Of a DNA stretch of 64,000 nucleotides, positions 17,190-25,995 are shown piece by piece. The notes under the pieces were generated by a model that was given only the letters and a program-made list of their open reading frames with translations, had not been told where the DNA came from and did not search any database. Every line of letters starts with the position of its first letter. Positions within the stretch are counted from its first letter, which is position 1. The position numbers and the translations under genes are program-made. Source of the stretch: Kribbella jejuensis (GTDB lineage Bacteria; Actinomycetota; Actinomycetes; Propionibacteriales; Kribbellaceae); assembly GCF_006715085.1 (NCBI RefSeq), contig NZ_VFMM01000003.1, positions 62,001 to 126,000 on the forward strand, read 5' to 3'.

Positions 17190-17383
17190 GTGGTTTCCCC
17201 TCCTGCCCGGCAGTTTTCCGCACCCTGGGGTCATGCCATAGCAGGGCCGGAAACACGCCTGAAGAGGGGGCCGACTCGACGGTAACGGCCATCGACTGAA
17301 AACCTGTGCCAGCGACACCTGTCTCCTGCGATCCAGGGGAGAGGTCTGTCCGCGAAGCTCAGGGTGAGACACGGAGGCGGTCG

Positions 17384-20300
17384 ATGTTCAAGCGTATCGC
17401 AATAGTGAACCGGGGAGAAGCCGCGATGCGGCTGATCAACGCGGTCCGGGAAGTCAACGCAGAAGGCGGTGACCCGATCGAGACCGTGGCCTTGTTCACC
17501 GACGGCGAGCGCACCGCCACGTTCGTGCGGGCCGCGGACATCACGTACCCGCTCGGCCCGGCCTCGGCGCGGCCGTACCTGGACCTGGCGGTGCTGGAGC
17601 GCGCGCTGCTGGAGACCGGAGCGGACGCCGCCTGGGTCGGCTGGGGCTTCGTCGCCGAGGACCCGGCGTTCGCGGAGCTCTGCGACCGGATCGGCGTCAC
17701 CTTCATCGGCCCGTCGGCCGAGGCGATGCGCAAGCTCGGCGACAAGATCGGCTCCAAGCTGATCGCCGAGGAGGTCGGCGTACCGGTCGCACCGTGGAGC
17801 CGGGGCGCGGTCGAGTCGCTCGACGCGGCGCTCGAGGCGGCGGAGCGGATCGGGTACCCGTTGATGCTCAAGGCAACGGCCGGCGGCGGTGGCCGCGGCA
17901 TCCGGGTGGTCCGGTCGGCGGAGGAGCTGTCCGACGCGTACGCGCGGACCAGCGAGGAAGCGGCCCGCGCGTTCGGCAGCGGCATCGTCTTCCTGGAGCG
18001 GCTCGTCACCGGCGCCCGGCACGTCGAGGTCCAGGTGATCGCGGACGGCCAGGGGACCGCGTGGGCACTCGGCGTCCGGGACTGCTCGGTCCAGCGCCGC
18101 AACCAGAAGGTGATCGAGGAGTCGGCCTCGCCGCTGCTGTCGGCGTCCCAGGTCGATGACCTGAAGGCGTCGGCCGAGCGGCTCGCGATCGCGGTCGGGT
18201 ACCGCGGCGCGGCCACGGTCGAGTTCCTGTACCACCCGGGGGAGAAGTCGTTCGCGTTCCTCGAGGTGAACACCCGGCTCCAGGTCGAGCACCCGATCAC
18301 CGAGCTGACCACCGGGTTCGACCTGGTCAAGGCCCAGTTGCACGTCGCGAACGGCGGCCGGCTGGAGGGCACCAGGCCGACCGAGAGCGGCCACGCGGTC
18401 GAGGCCCGGCTGAACGCCGAGGACCCGGACCGCGACTTCGCGCCATCGCCGGGACGGATCGTCGTCCTGGACCTGCCGGCCGGGCCCGGGATCCGGGTCG
18501 ACACCGGCGTGAGCGCCGGCGACAGCATCCCGGCCGACTTCGACTCGATGATCGCGAAGATCATCGGGTACGGCCGCACCCGCGAGGAGGCGCTGGCGCG
18601 GCTGCGGCGCGCGATGCAGGCGACCACCGTGCTGATCGAGGGCGGCGCGACCAACAAGAGCTTCATCCTCGAACTGCTCGACCAGCCCGAGGTGATCGAC
18701 GCCCATGCGGACACCGGCTGGATCGACCGGGTCCGCGGTGAGGGCCGGCTGATCTCGCACCGGCACTCCGGGATCGCGCTGGTCGCGGCCGCGATCGAGG
18801 GCTACGAGGACGCCGAGCAGGTCGAGCGGACCCGGCTGTTCGAGACCGCGCACGGCGGCCGCCCGCAGGTGCAGCACGAGGTCGGTCGTGCGATCGACCT
18901 GAAGCTGCGCGGCGCGAGCTACCAGGTGACGGTCGCCCGGATCGGCCCCGAGCGGTTCCGGGTCGGTGTCGGGAACGGGCAGCTGAAGGTCGTCGACGCG
19001 GAACTCGAGCGGCTCGACGAGTACCGTAGCCGCCTGGTCGTCGGCGGGCAGCGGTTCCGCCTGGTGACCGCGACGCACGGTCCGGTGCACCTGGTCGAGG
19101 TCGACGGCGTCACCCACCGGGTCAGCCGCGACGAGGGCGGCGTACTGCGTTCGCCCGCGCCGGCGCTCGTCGTCGCGACGCCGGTGCCGGCCGGCGCCGA
19201 GGTCGAGGCCGGTGCGCCGGTGCTCGTGCTCGAGTCGATGAAGATGGAGACGGTGCTGTACGCGCCGTTCAAGGCGACCGTGAAGGAGCTGCAGGTCTCC
19301 ACCGGCAGCCAGGTGGAGACCGGGGCGCCGCTGCTGCGGCTGGAGCCTGTTGCCGATGAGAGCGCGGAGATCGCCGCTCCGGTGCAGAACGGCGTAGAGC
19401 TCGATCTGCCGAACGGCTCCGGGGAGAAGTCGGCGGCCGAGCGGGTGGAGCGCGGTCTGGACGACCTGCGGAGCATGCTGCTCGGGTTCGACATCGACCC
19501 GCAGGACGAGGGCGGCATGCTCGCGGACTACCTGACCGCGCGGTCGGAGCTGGCGCATCAGCAGTCCGGGCCGCCGGTCGCGCCCGAGATCGAGCTGCTG
19601 AGCGTGTTCGCAGACTTCGCCGAGCTGAGCCGGAACCGACCGGCCGGTGCGGACACCAGCATCGAGAACCGGGTGCACAGCCCGCGCGAGTACTTCTACA
19701 CGTACCTGCAGAGCCTCGACCCGGACCGCGGCGGCCTGCCGGCCGAGTTCCAGGCGCGGTTGACCCGGGTGCTCAGCCACTACGGCGTGACCGGGCTCGA
19801 GCGGAGCCCGGAGCTGGAGGAGGCGGTCTTCCGGATCTTCCTCGCGCAGCAGCGGTCGACTCCCGACGTACTGATCGTGACGTCCGTGCTGCAGCGGTGG
19901 ATCGCCGAGCCGCTGCCCTCCGACGAGTCGGTACACGACCTGCTGGACCGGCTCGTGCTCGCCACCCAGCTGCGGTTCCCGGTCGTCGGGGACCTGGCCC
20001 GGAGCGTGCGGTTCCGGTGGTTCGACCAGCCGCAGGTGGACGCGGAGCGGGCGTCGGTCATCGCGGGCGTCAGCGACGAGGTCGCCGACCTGGCCGCGCA
20101 CCCGGACGCGCCGGACCGGCAGCAGCGCATCGACGCGCTGGCCGCGATCCCGGAGCCGATCGTCCGGTTCCTCGCCCAGCGGCTGGAGCGCGGCTGGGGC
20201 GAGCGCGAGCCGATGCTCGAGGTGCTCGTCCGCCGGCACTACCGCGAGTACGAACTGCACGACCTGCGCGAGTTCGCCGTCGACGGGCGGCCGTTCGCGA

Positions 20301-22882
20301 CCGCCGACTACACGATCGACGACCGCCCGAGCCACCTCGTCACCACGGTCGGTACGGTCACCGAGCTGGCCGATCCGCAGAGTGGTCTGTCGCGGGCACT
20401 GACCGATCGGATCGACCTCCGGACGGCCGGTCACGAGGCGGTCGTCGAGCTGTACCTGTACGGCCCGGACCTGCCCGAATCGCAGCAGGACGCTGCCGAC
20501 CTGTACCGGCGGATGGTCGCCGACCTGCCGATCGCCCAGCGGGTACGGCGGATCTCGGTCGCCGTCGCCCCGGGCCAGGGCCGCCCGGTCTCGTACTTCA
20601 CCTACCGCCCGGCCGGCGGGTCGATGATCGAGGACGACAACGTCCGCGGCGTCCACCCGATGGTCGGCCGCCGGCTGAACCTGTGGCGGCTCCGGGACTT
20701 CCGGATCACCCGCCTGGACGCGCCGGAGGACGTACTGCTCTACTACTGCGTCGCGCGGGACAACGACGCCGACCGGCGGCTGGTCGCACTGGCGCAGGTC
20801 CGCCAGTTCTCGGTCGCCCGCGACGAGGACGGCCAGGTCACGTCGCTGCCGCACGCCGAGCGGGCGATCGCGAACTGCCTGGAGGCGATCCGGCGGGCCC
20901 GGACCGCACGCGGCGCGGCGGGCGCGAAGCTCGACATGAACCACGTCTGGGTGCAGATCTGGCCGGTGGTCGACGTCCAGGTCGACGAGGTGACCGCGCT
21001 GCAGCGCAACATCGCCCCGATGACCGCCGGCGCCGGGATCGAGGAGGTCCTGGTGCAGGGTGACGTGGTCGCTCCGGACGGTTCGATCAACCCGGTCGCG
21101 GCCCGGTTCTACTACCAGCACGGTGCCGGGGTGGTGACGTCGATCGAGCAGCCGCCGACCGGCCGGTTGCTGCCGCTGGACGACTACGCGCAGAAGGTGC
21201 AGCGGTCCCGGCGGCGCAACACCATCTACCCGTACGAGGTCAGCGGGATGGTGGCCGGCCAGGGCGGGTCGTTCGTCGAGCACGACCTGGACGACGCCGG
21301 CAACCTGGTCCCGGTGGACCGGCCGAAGGGCCTGAACAAGGCCGGCATCATCGTCGGCATCGTCAGCACGCCGACCGAGCGGTACCCCGAGGGCGTCACC
21401 CGGGTCGCGATGAGCGGCGACCCGACGATGGCGCTCGGCGCGGTGGCCGAGGCGGAGTGCTCGCGGATCATCGCCGCGCTCGACCTGGCCGAGCGGCTGC
21501 GGATCCCGGTCGAGTGGTACTCGCTGTCCGCCGGCGCCCGGATCTCGATGGACTCCGGCACCGAGAACATGGACTGGGTCGCGAAGGCACTGAAGCGGAT
21601 CGTCGAGTTCACCCAGGCCGGCGGCGAGATCAACGTCGTGGTCGCGGGCATCAACGTCGGCGCGCAGCCGTACTGGAACGCCGAGGCGACGATGCTGATG
21701 CACACCAAGGGCATCCTGGTGATGACCCCGGACAGCGCGATGGTGCTGACCGGCAAGCAGACGCTGGACTTCTCCGGCAGCGTGTCGGCCGAGGACAACT
21801 TCGGCATCGGCGGGTACGACCGGGTGATGGGCCCGAACGGCCAGGCGCAGTACTGGGCCGCGGACCTGAAGGGCGCGCGCGACGTCCTGATGACGCACTA
21901 CGACCACACGTACGTCGCGCCGGGGGAGCGTGGGCCGCGAAGGGCGCCGACGTCCGACCCGCTGGATCGCGACGTCTCGCCGTACCCGCACGACGTGGCC
22001 GGGAGCGACTTCAAGACGATCGGCGAGATCTTCTCGGCCGCGACCAACCCCGACCGCAAGAAGGCGTTCGACATCCGCACGCTGATGCGCGCGGTCACCG
22101 ACCAGGACCACCCGATGCTCGAGCGCTGGGCCGGGATGGCCGACGCCGACACCGCGGTCGTGGTGGACGCGCGGCTCGGCGGCTTCGGTGTCTGCCTGGT
22201 CGGGATCGAGTCCCGCTCGGTACCGCGCCGGGGCTTCCCGCCCACCGACGGCCCGGACACCTACACCGCGGGCACGCTGTTCCCGCGGTCGTCGAAGAAG
22301 GTCGCGCGAGCGATCAACTCGGCCAGCGGGAACCGGCCGCTGGTGGTGCTGGCGAACCTGTCCGGGTTCGACGGCTCGCCGGACTCGATGCGGAACCTGC
22401 AGCTCGAGTACGGCGCGGAGATCGGCCGCGCGATGGTGAACTTCCAGGGGCCGATCGTGTTCTGTGTCGTCTCCCGCTACCACGGCGGCGCGTTCGTGGT
22501 GTTCTCGAAGTCGCTGAACCCGTCGATGACCGTGCTCGCGGTGGAAGGATCGTTCGCCTCGGTGCTCGGCGGCGCGCCGGCCGCGGCGGTCGTGTTCGCG
22601 GGAGAGGTCGACGCGCGGACGGCAGCCGACCCGCGGGTCGCGGCACTGGCCGAACGGGTCGGTGAGGCGACAGGCGCCGAGCGGGCGGCACTCGCAACGG
22701 AGCTGGCCGAGGTACGAACCGTCGTACGGGCAGAGAAACTGGGCGAGGTGGCGACCGAGTTCGACCGGGTGCACAGTATCGAGCGAGCGCGTGACGTCGG
22801 GTCGGTCGACGAGGTGATCAAGGCCGCCGAACTGCGACCGAAGTTGATCGAGGCAATCAATTCCGGGGTACCCGGAGTGTGA
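17384..22882 (+). CDS. Single-chain biotin-dependent acyl-CoA carboxylase, eukaryotic ACC-like
   Basis: 1832 residues from ATG 17384 (ribosome binding site GGAGG). It should carboxylate an acyl-CoA using ATP, bicarbonate and biotin. Domains in order: biotin carboxylase about 1-450 (ATP-grasp loop KATAGGGGRGIRVV near 163, HVEVQVIADG, EVNTRLQVEHPITE); biotinyl domain with VLESMKMETVLYAP, biotin Lys at about 620; a central region of about 600 residues; and fused N- and C-halves of the carboxyltransferase from about 1275. The central part (VGRRLNLWRLRDFRI, VRQFSVARDE, LDMNHVWVQIWPVVDVQ) lines up with the ACC central domain of yeast and animal enzymes, and RRNTIYPYEVSGM with their carboxyltransferase entry. 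Actinobacterial acyl-CoA carboxylases are usually separate subunits, so this layout is unusual. The PBP gene follows 21 bp later. Confidence 0.9.
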   Translation: MFKRIAIVNRGEAAMRLINAVREVNAEGGDPIETVALFTDGERTATFVRAADITYPLGPASARPYLDLAVLERALLETGADAAWVGWGFVAEDPAFAELCDRIGVTFIGPSAEAMRKLGDKIGSKLIAEEVGVPVAPWSRGAVESLDAALEAAERIGYPLMLKATAGGGGRGIRVVRSAEELSDAYARTSEEAARAFGSGIVFLERLVTGARHVEVQVIADGQGTAWALGVRDCSVQRRNQKVIEESASPLLSASQVDDLKASAERLAIAVGYRGAATVEFLYHPGEKSFAFLEVNTRLQVEHPITELTTGFDLVKAQLHVANGGRLEGTRPTESGHAVEARLNAEDPDRDFAPSPGRIVVLDLPAGPGIRVDTGVSAGDSIPADFDSMIAKIIGYGRTREEALARLRRAMQATTVLIEGGATNKSFILELLDQPEVIDAHADTGWIDRVRGEGRLISHRHSGIALVAAAIEGYEDAEQVERTRLFETAHGGRPQVQHEVGRAIDLKLRGASYQVTVARIGPERFRVGVGNGQLKVVDAELERLDEYRSRLVVGGQRFRLVTATHGPVHLVEVDGVTHRVSRDEGGVLRSPAPALVVATPVPAGAEVEAGAPVLVLESMKMETVLYAPFKATVKELQVSTGSQVETGAPLLRLEPVADESAEIAAPVQNGVELDLPNGSGEKSAAERVERGLDDLRSMLLGFDIDPQDEGGMLADYLTARSELAHQQSGPPVAPEIELLSVFADFAELSRNRPAGADTSIENRVHSPREYFYTYLQSLDPDRGGLPAEFQARLTRVLSHYGVTGLERSPELEEAVFRIFLAQQRSTPDVLIVTSVLQRWIAEPLPSDESVHDLLDRLVLATQLRFPVVGDLARSVRFRWFDQPQVDAERASVIAGVSDEVADLAAHPDAPDRQQRIDALAAIPEPIVRFLAQRLERGWGEREPMLEVLVRRHYREYELHDLREFAVDGRPFATADYTIDDRPSHLVTTVGTVTELADPQSGLSRALTDRIDLRTAGHEAVVELYLYGPDLPESQQDAADLYRRMVADLPIAQRVRRISVAVAPGQGRPVSYFTYRPAGGSMIEDDNVRGVHPMVGRRLNLWRLRDFRITRLDAPEDVLLYYCVARDNDADRRLVALAQVRQFSVARDEDGQVTSLPHAERAIANCLEAIRRARTARGAAGAKLDMNHVWVQIWPVVDVQVDEVTALQRNIAPMTAGAGIEEVLVQGDVVAPDGSINPVAARFYYQHGAGVVTSIEQPPTGRLLPLDDYAQKVQRSRRRNTIYPYEVSGMVAGQGGSFVEHDLDDAGNLVPVDRPKGLNKAGIIVGIVSTPTERYPEGVTRVAMSGDPTMALGAVAEAECSRIIAALDLAERLRIPVEWYSLSAGARISMDSGTENMDWVAKALKRIVEFTQAGGEINVVVAGINVGAQPYWNAEATMLMHTKGILVMTPDSAMVLTGKQTLDFSGSVSAEDNFGIGGYDRVMGPNGQAQYWAADLKGARDVLMTHYDHTYVAPGERGPRRAPTSDPLDRDVSPYPHDVAGSDFKTIGEIFSAATNPDRKKAFDIRTLMRAVTDQDHPMLERWAGMADADTAVVVDARLGGFGVCLVGIESRSVPRRGFPPTDGPDTYTAGTLFPRSSKKVARAINSASGNRPLVVLANLSGFDGSPDSMRNLQLEYGAEIGRAMVNFQGPIVFCVVSRYHGGAFVVFSKSLNPSMTVLAVEGSFASVLGGAPAAAVVFAGEVDARTAADPRVAALAERVGEATGAERAALATELAEVRTVVRAEKLGEVATEFDRVHSIERARDVGSVDEVIKAAELRPKLIEAINSGVPGV

Positions 22883-22903
22883 TCGGTCGACTAACCTGGA
22901 GTA

Positions 22904-25024
22904 ATGCGTGCCGGCAGGGGCGGTCGCAACTGGGCTCGGTCGTTGATCATGTTCATCGGCGTGAGCGCGCTTTCGGGTGCGCTCGCGGCCGGACTGGCGG
23001 TCCCGTTCGCGGGTTTCGTCGGACAGGGGACCGCGCAGGTCGCGGCGACCGTGGAGAGCCTGCCCAAAGAGTTCGAGAGCGATCCACTCGCCGTTCGTAG
23101 CCGGATCCTGGCCGCGGACGGCACCCTGCTCGCGACGCTGTACGAGCAGAACCGGGTACCGGTACCGCTGAGCTCGGTCGCGCCGATCATGCGCAAGGCG
23201 ATCGTCGCGATCGAGGACTCCCGGTTCTACGACCACGGCGCGCTCGACCTGAAGGGCACGCTGCGCGCGATGGTGCGCAACCAGACCGGCGGCGAGGTGC
23301 AGCAGGGCGGGTCGAGCATCACCCAGCAGTACGTGAAGATGAGCCTGGTCGAGAAGGCGAAGACCGCGGCCGAGCGGAAGAAGGCGACCGAGGTCTCGTA
23401 CGAGCGCAAGCTCACCGAGCTGCGGTACGCGATCGCGGTCGAGAGCGAGTTCTCCAAGGACGAGATCCTCGAGCGGTACCTCAATCTGGCGAACTTCGGC
23501 GCCGGGACGTACGGCGTCCAGGCCGCCGCGCAGCACTACTTCCGGACCACGGCCGCCAAGCTCACGCTGCCGCAGGCCGCGCTGCTGGCCGGCATCGTGA
23601 AGAACCCGACCGGGTACAACCCGGGCAACAACGCGGTCCGCGCCCGGGCCCGCCGGGACGTGGTGATCAAGCGGATGCTCGAGCTCGGCGTGATCACCGT
23701 CGGCCAGGCGAACCACGCGTTGCGTACGCCCATTGACCTCTCGCAGGTCGAGCCGGTACCGAACGGCTGCGCGAACTCGCGGTACCCGTTCTACTGCGAC
23801 TACGTGGTGTCCAAGCTGCTGCAGAACCCGGCCCTCGGGGCCACCGTGAAGGATCGCGACCACTACCTGAAGACCGGCGGGCTGCTGATCCGGACCTCGA
23901 TCGACCCGCGGATCCAGGCCGCCGCGCAGGCCTCGATCGACAAACACAGCAAGCTCACCGACTCGGCGGTCGCCGCGATCACGGTCGTCGAGCCGGGGAC
24001 CGGCCTGGTCAAGGCGATGGTGCAGAGCAAGCCCTACGGCAACGGGCGCAACCACACGAACTACAACCTCAACGTCGAGAAGTCGTACGCCGGCGGGTGG
24101 GGCGGGTTCCAGAACGGCTCCACGATGAAGGCCTTCACGATCGCGGCCGCGCTGTCCAAGGGCATCCCGATGGACTACCGGATCAACTCGCCGGAGCAGA
24201 TCGACCTGCGGAACACGAAGTTCCGGACCTGTACGGGCTGGACCCGGGACCCGACCTACCAGCCGCACAACTCCACGCACAGCGGTGACCTGACCATGGT
24301 CGAGGCGGCCCGGTTCTCCACCAACACCTATTTCCTTCAGTTGTCGCAGCGGACCGGACTGTGCCCGATCGCGAAGATCGCCGCCAAGCTGGGGATGTAC
24401 AACGGCCAGACCGGCGAGCCGCTCGAACAGGTGGCGTCGATGACGCTGGGCGTCGGGTACGTGACGCCGCTGATGCTGTCGAATGCGTACGCGACCTTCG
24501 CGGCCCGCGGGAAGTACTGCAAGCCGCTCGTCGTCACGTCGGTGCGGGACAAGGCCGGGCGGCCGGTGCCCGGGCCAGGCCTCGACTGCCGGCAGGCCAT
24601 CCCGCGACAGGTCGCGGACGGCGTGAACCGGGTGCTGAGCCAGGTGATGATGCCTGGCGGTACGGGCGGTCACCTGCGCTTCGGCACCCGCGACATGGCC
24701 GGCAAGACCGGGACGATCCAGCAGAACCTGGCTGTCTGGTTCTCCGGTTACACGCCGAACCTGGCGGCCGCCGCGGTGGTCGCCGACGCGAGTCTGCCGT
24801 ACCGGAACCTGATGGGACAGACCCTGAACGGCGACCACATCCACGACCCGACCGGCTCCGGTACCGCCGGCCCGCTCTGGGAGACCGCGATGCAAGGCGC
24901 ACTGCGTGGCCTGCCGGTCGAGCGCTTCGTCACCCCGCCGAAGAAGCTGATCGGCGACCCGAACGCCGTCGGGGACACCAGCAAGAAGGACTCGAAGAAC
25001 CCGAAACCGAAACCGCACGGTTAG
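22904..25024 (+). CDS. Class A penicillin-binding protein (transglycosylase/transpeptidase)
   Basis: 706 residues. It is a bifunctional peptidoglycan synthase anchored by one N-terminal helix (about 12-38: ARSLIMFIGVSALSGALAAG). Glycosyltransferase motifs: AIVAIEDSRFYDHGALDLKG (catalytic Glu104), GGSSITQQYVK, and YLNLANFGAGTYGVQAAA. Transpeptidase motifs: S406-T-M-K409 in FQNGSTMKAFT, S472-T-N474 in RFSTNTYF, and K601-T-G in AGKTGTIQQN. All catalytic residues are present. A short polar C-terminus (DSKNPKPKPHG) follows, with no PASTA domain. It lies 21 bp after the carboxylase and is possibly co-transcribed with it. Confidence 0.95.
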   Translation: MRAGRGGRNWARSLIMFIGVSALSGALAAGLAVPFAGFVGQGTAQVAATVESLPKEFESDPLAVRSRILAADGTLLATLYEQNRVPVPLSSVAPIMRKAIVAIEDSRFYDHGALDLKGTLRAMVRNQTGGEVQQGGSSITQQYVKMSLVEKAKTAAERKKATEVSYERKLTELRYAIAVESEFSKDEILERYLNLANFGAGTYGVQAAAQHYFRTTAAKLTLPQAALLAGIVKNPTGYNPGNNAVRARARRDVVIKRMLELGVITVGQANHALRTPIDLSQVEPVPNGCANSRYPFYCDYVVSKLLQNPALGATVKDRDHYLKTGGLLIRTSIDPRIQAAAQASIDKHSKLTDSAVAAITVVEPGTGLVKAMVQSKPYGNGRNHTNYNLNVEKSYAGGWGGFQNGSTMKAFTIAAALSKGIPMDYRINSPEQIDLRNTKFRTCTGWTRDPTYQPHNSTHSGDLTMVEAARFSTNTYFLQLSQRTGLCPIAKIAAKLGMYNGQTGEPLEQVASMTLGVGYVTPLMLSNAYATFAARGKYCKPLVVTSVRDKAGRPVPGPGLDCRQAIPRQVADGVNRVLSQVMMPGGTGGHLRFGTRDMAGKTGTIQQNLAVWFSGYTPNLAAAAVVADASLPYRNLMGQTLNGDHIHDPTGSGTAGPLWETAMQGALRGLPVERFVTPPKKLIGDPNAVGDTSKKDSKNPKPKPHG

Positions 25025-25027
25025 GAC

Positions 25028-25363
25028 CTAGAGCGGACGGAGGTCCTTGCCGGACACCCAGGAGAGCTCGCCGTCCTTGCTCCGGAACCGGCCGAGCCAC
25101 TCGCCGTTGTGCCGGATCCAGACGTCGAGCTCGCCCGTGGTCCAGGTCGCCCGCTGCACCTGCTGGGCCGGATCGACGTGCCGCACGGCGTCCGCGGCAC
25201 GCGGGCCGTGGGCGTCGTACTGCACGTCCAGATCCGAGGCGAGTTCGCGGGCCCGCGCCTCGTCGTCGATCCCTGTTGCACGCCACCCGTTGACCGCACC
25301 GTCCCAGACGCCGAACCTGTTGGATCCGTCGTCGGACGGCCGAACCGTGAACCGACCAAGCAT
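25028..25363 (-). CDS. Hypothetical protein, probable LexA/SOS target
   Basis: 111 residues starting at ATG 25363 (MLGRFTVRPSDDGSNRFGVW). Soluble, tryptophan-rich, without signal or membrane segment. The spacing of FTVRPSDDGSNRFGVWDG and LDVWIRHNGEWLGRFRSKDG suggests two beta-meander units joined by a helix (DDEARARELASDLD). I do not recognise a named family. What marks it out is a near-consensus LexA box 22 bp upstream of the start (25385-25398), the right place to repress it. The stop lies 3 bp from the convergent PBP gene. A role in DNA-damage response is inferred from the box alone. Confidence 0.75.
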   Translation of the reverse strand: MLGRFTVRPSDDGSNRFGVWDGAVNGWRATGIDDEARARELASDLDVQYDAHGPRAADAVRHVDPAQQVQRATWTTGELDVWIRHNGEWLGRFRSKDGELSWVSGKDLRPL

Positions 25364-25384
25364 GTTTTCAGATTACCGCTTCAT

Positions 25385-25398
25385 CGAACACATGTTCT
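25385..25398. promoter_or_regulatory. LexA-type SOS box upstream of the 111-aa gene
   Basis: CGAACACATGTTCT matches the Actinobacteria/Gram-positive LexA consensus CGAACRNRYGTTYG at 13 of 14 positions. It is 22 bp upstream of the minus-strand start at 25363 and about 13 bp before the convergent end of the HxlR gene, so the 111-aa gene is the only reasonable target. A second box with the same core precedes dnaE2. Confidence 0.75.
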
Positions 25399-25432
25399 AG
25401 TCTTGATCGAGACGCAGGATGTGTGAGATGGA

Positions 25433-25912
25433 TCAGGGAATGGTGATCAGCCCCGGGCCCGGTTCGATCGCGACGTCCTCCGGATCGACATCGTGACCCG
25501 CCTCGCAACGGATGCGGACTCCGACAGTTGCGCCGCAGTCGCGGTGAGTTGCCCGCAGGGCCGGGCCCGTCTCGCCGGTCTCCCACTTCGAGCCCCATTC
25601 CAGCAGGGCGTGCACAACGGGCTGGAAGTCCATGCCCTTGTCGGTCAGCTGGTACTCATACCGGGTCCGTTGGCCGGGCTCCTGGTAGGGCACCCGCTCC
25701 AGCAGTCCGGCGGCGGTCAGTTCCTTGAGCCGGGCCGCCGCCGCGGGCTCACCGATCCCGACCCGGCGGACGAAGTCCTCGAACCGACGGGTGCCGAAGA
25801 TCGCCTCCCGGAGGATCAGGATCGCCGACCGGGTGCCGACGACGTCGAGCGAGGCGGCGACCGCGCAGTTGGCCATCGACCAGGTCTCCCGCCGGCTGAG
25901 CAGATCTGTCAT
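25433..25912 (-). CDS. HxlR-family winged-helix regulator
   Basis: 159 residues. The HxlR/DUF24 fold is clear: CAVAASLDVVGTRSAILILREAIFGTRRFEDF at residues 17-48, with one conserved cysteine near residue 17. Then come VRRVGIGEPAAAARLKELTAAGLLERVPY and the wing sequence TRYEYQLTDKGMDFQPVVHALLEWG. A C-terminal extension contains DCGATVGVRIRCEAGHDVDPEDV, with a Cys pair reminiscent of metal or redox sensing. It is divergent from the AraC gene. Two matching inverted repeats in the 83-bp gap are good candidates for its operators. Confidence 0.92.
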   Translation of the reverse strand: MTDLLSRRETWSMANCAVAASLDVVGTRSAILILREAIFGTRRFEDFVRRVGIGEPAAAARLKELTAAGLLERVPYQEPGQRTRYEYQLTDKGMDFQPVVHALLEWGSKWETGETGPALRATHRDCGATVGVRIRCEAGHDVDPEDVAIEPGPGLITIP

Positions 25913-25926
25913 GTCACAAGTGTAGG

Positions 25927-25981
25927 GCTGACTTGCGCGGATGAAAGTCTGCTACGCTGACTTAGTCAGACAGAAGTCAGC
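25927..25981. promoter_or_regulatory. Tandem inverted repeats, probable HxlR operators
   Basis: Two copies of GCTGACTT-N10-AAGTC(A/T)GC lie at 25927-25952 and 25956-25981. The second copy is perfectly symmetric over its 8-bp arms; the first has one mismatch. Spacer length is identical and the centres are 29 bp apart. They fill the promoter gap between the HxlR gene (start 25912) and the AraC gene (start 25996). The arrangement suits two dimers controlling both directions. Confidence 0.65.
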
Positions 25982-25995
25982 TGAAGGTGGGCGGA

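Noticed and set aside
17231..25018. A 2595-codon open frame antisense to the carboxylase and PBP genes
   Set aside because: It is a mirror of two strongly coding genes in high-G+C DNA; its translation is Arg/Asp/Val-rich with no domain.
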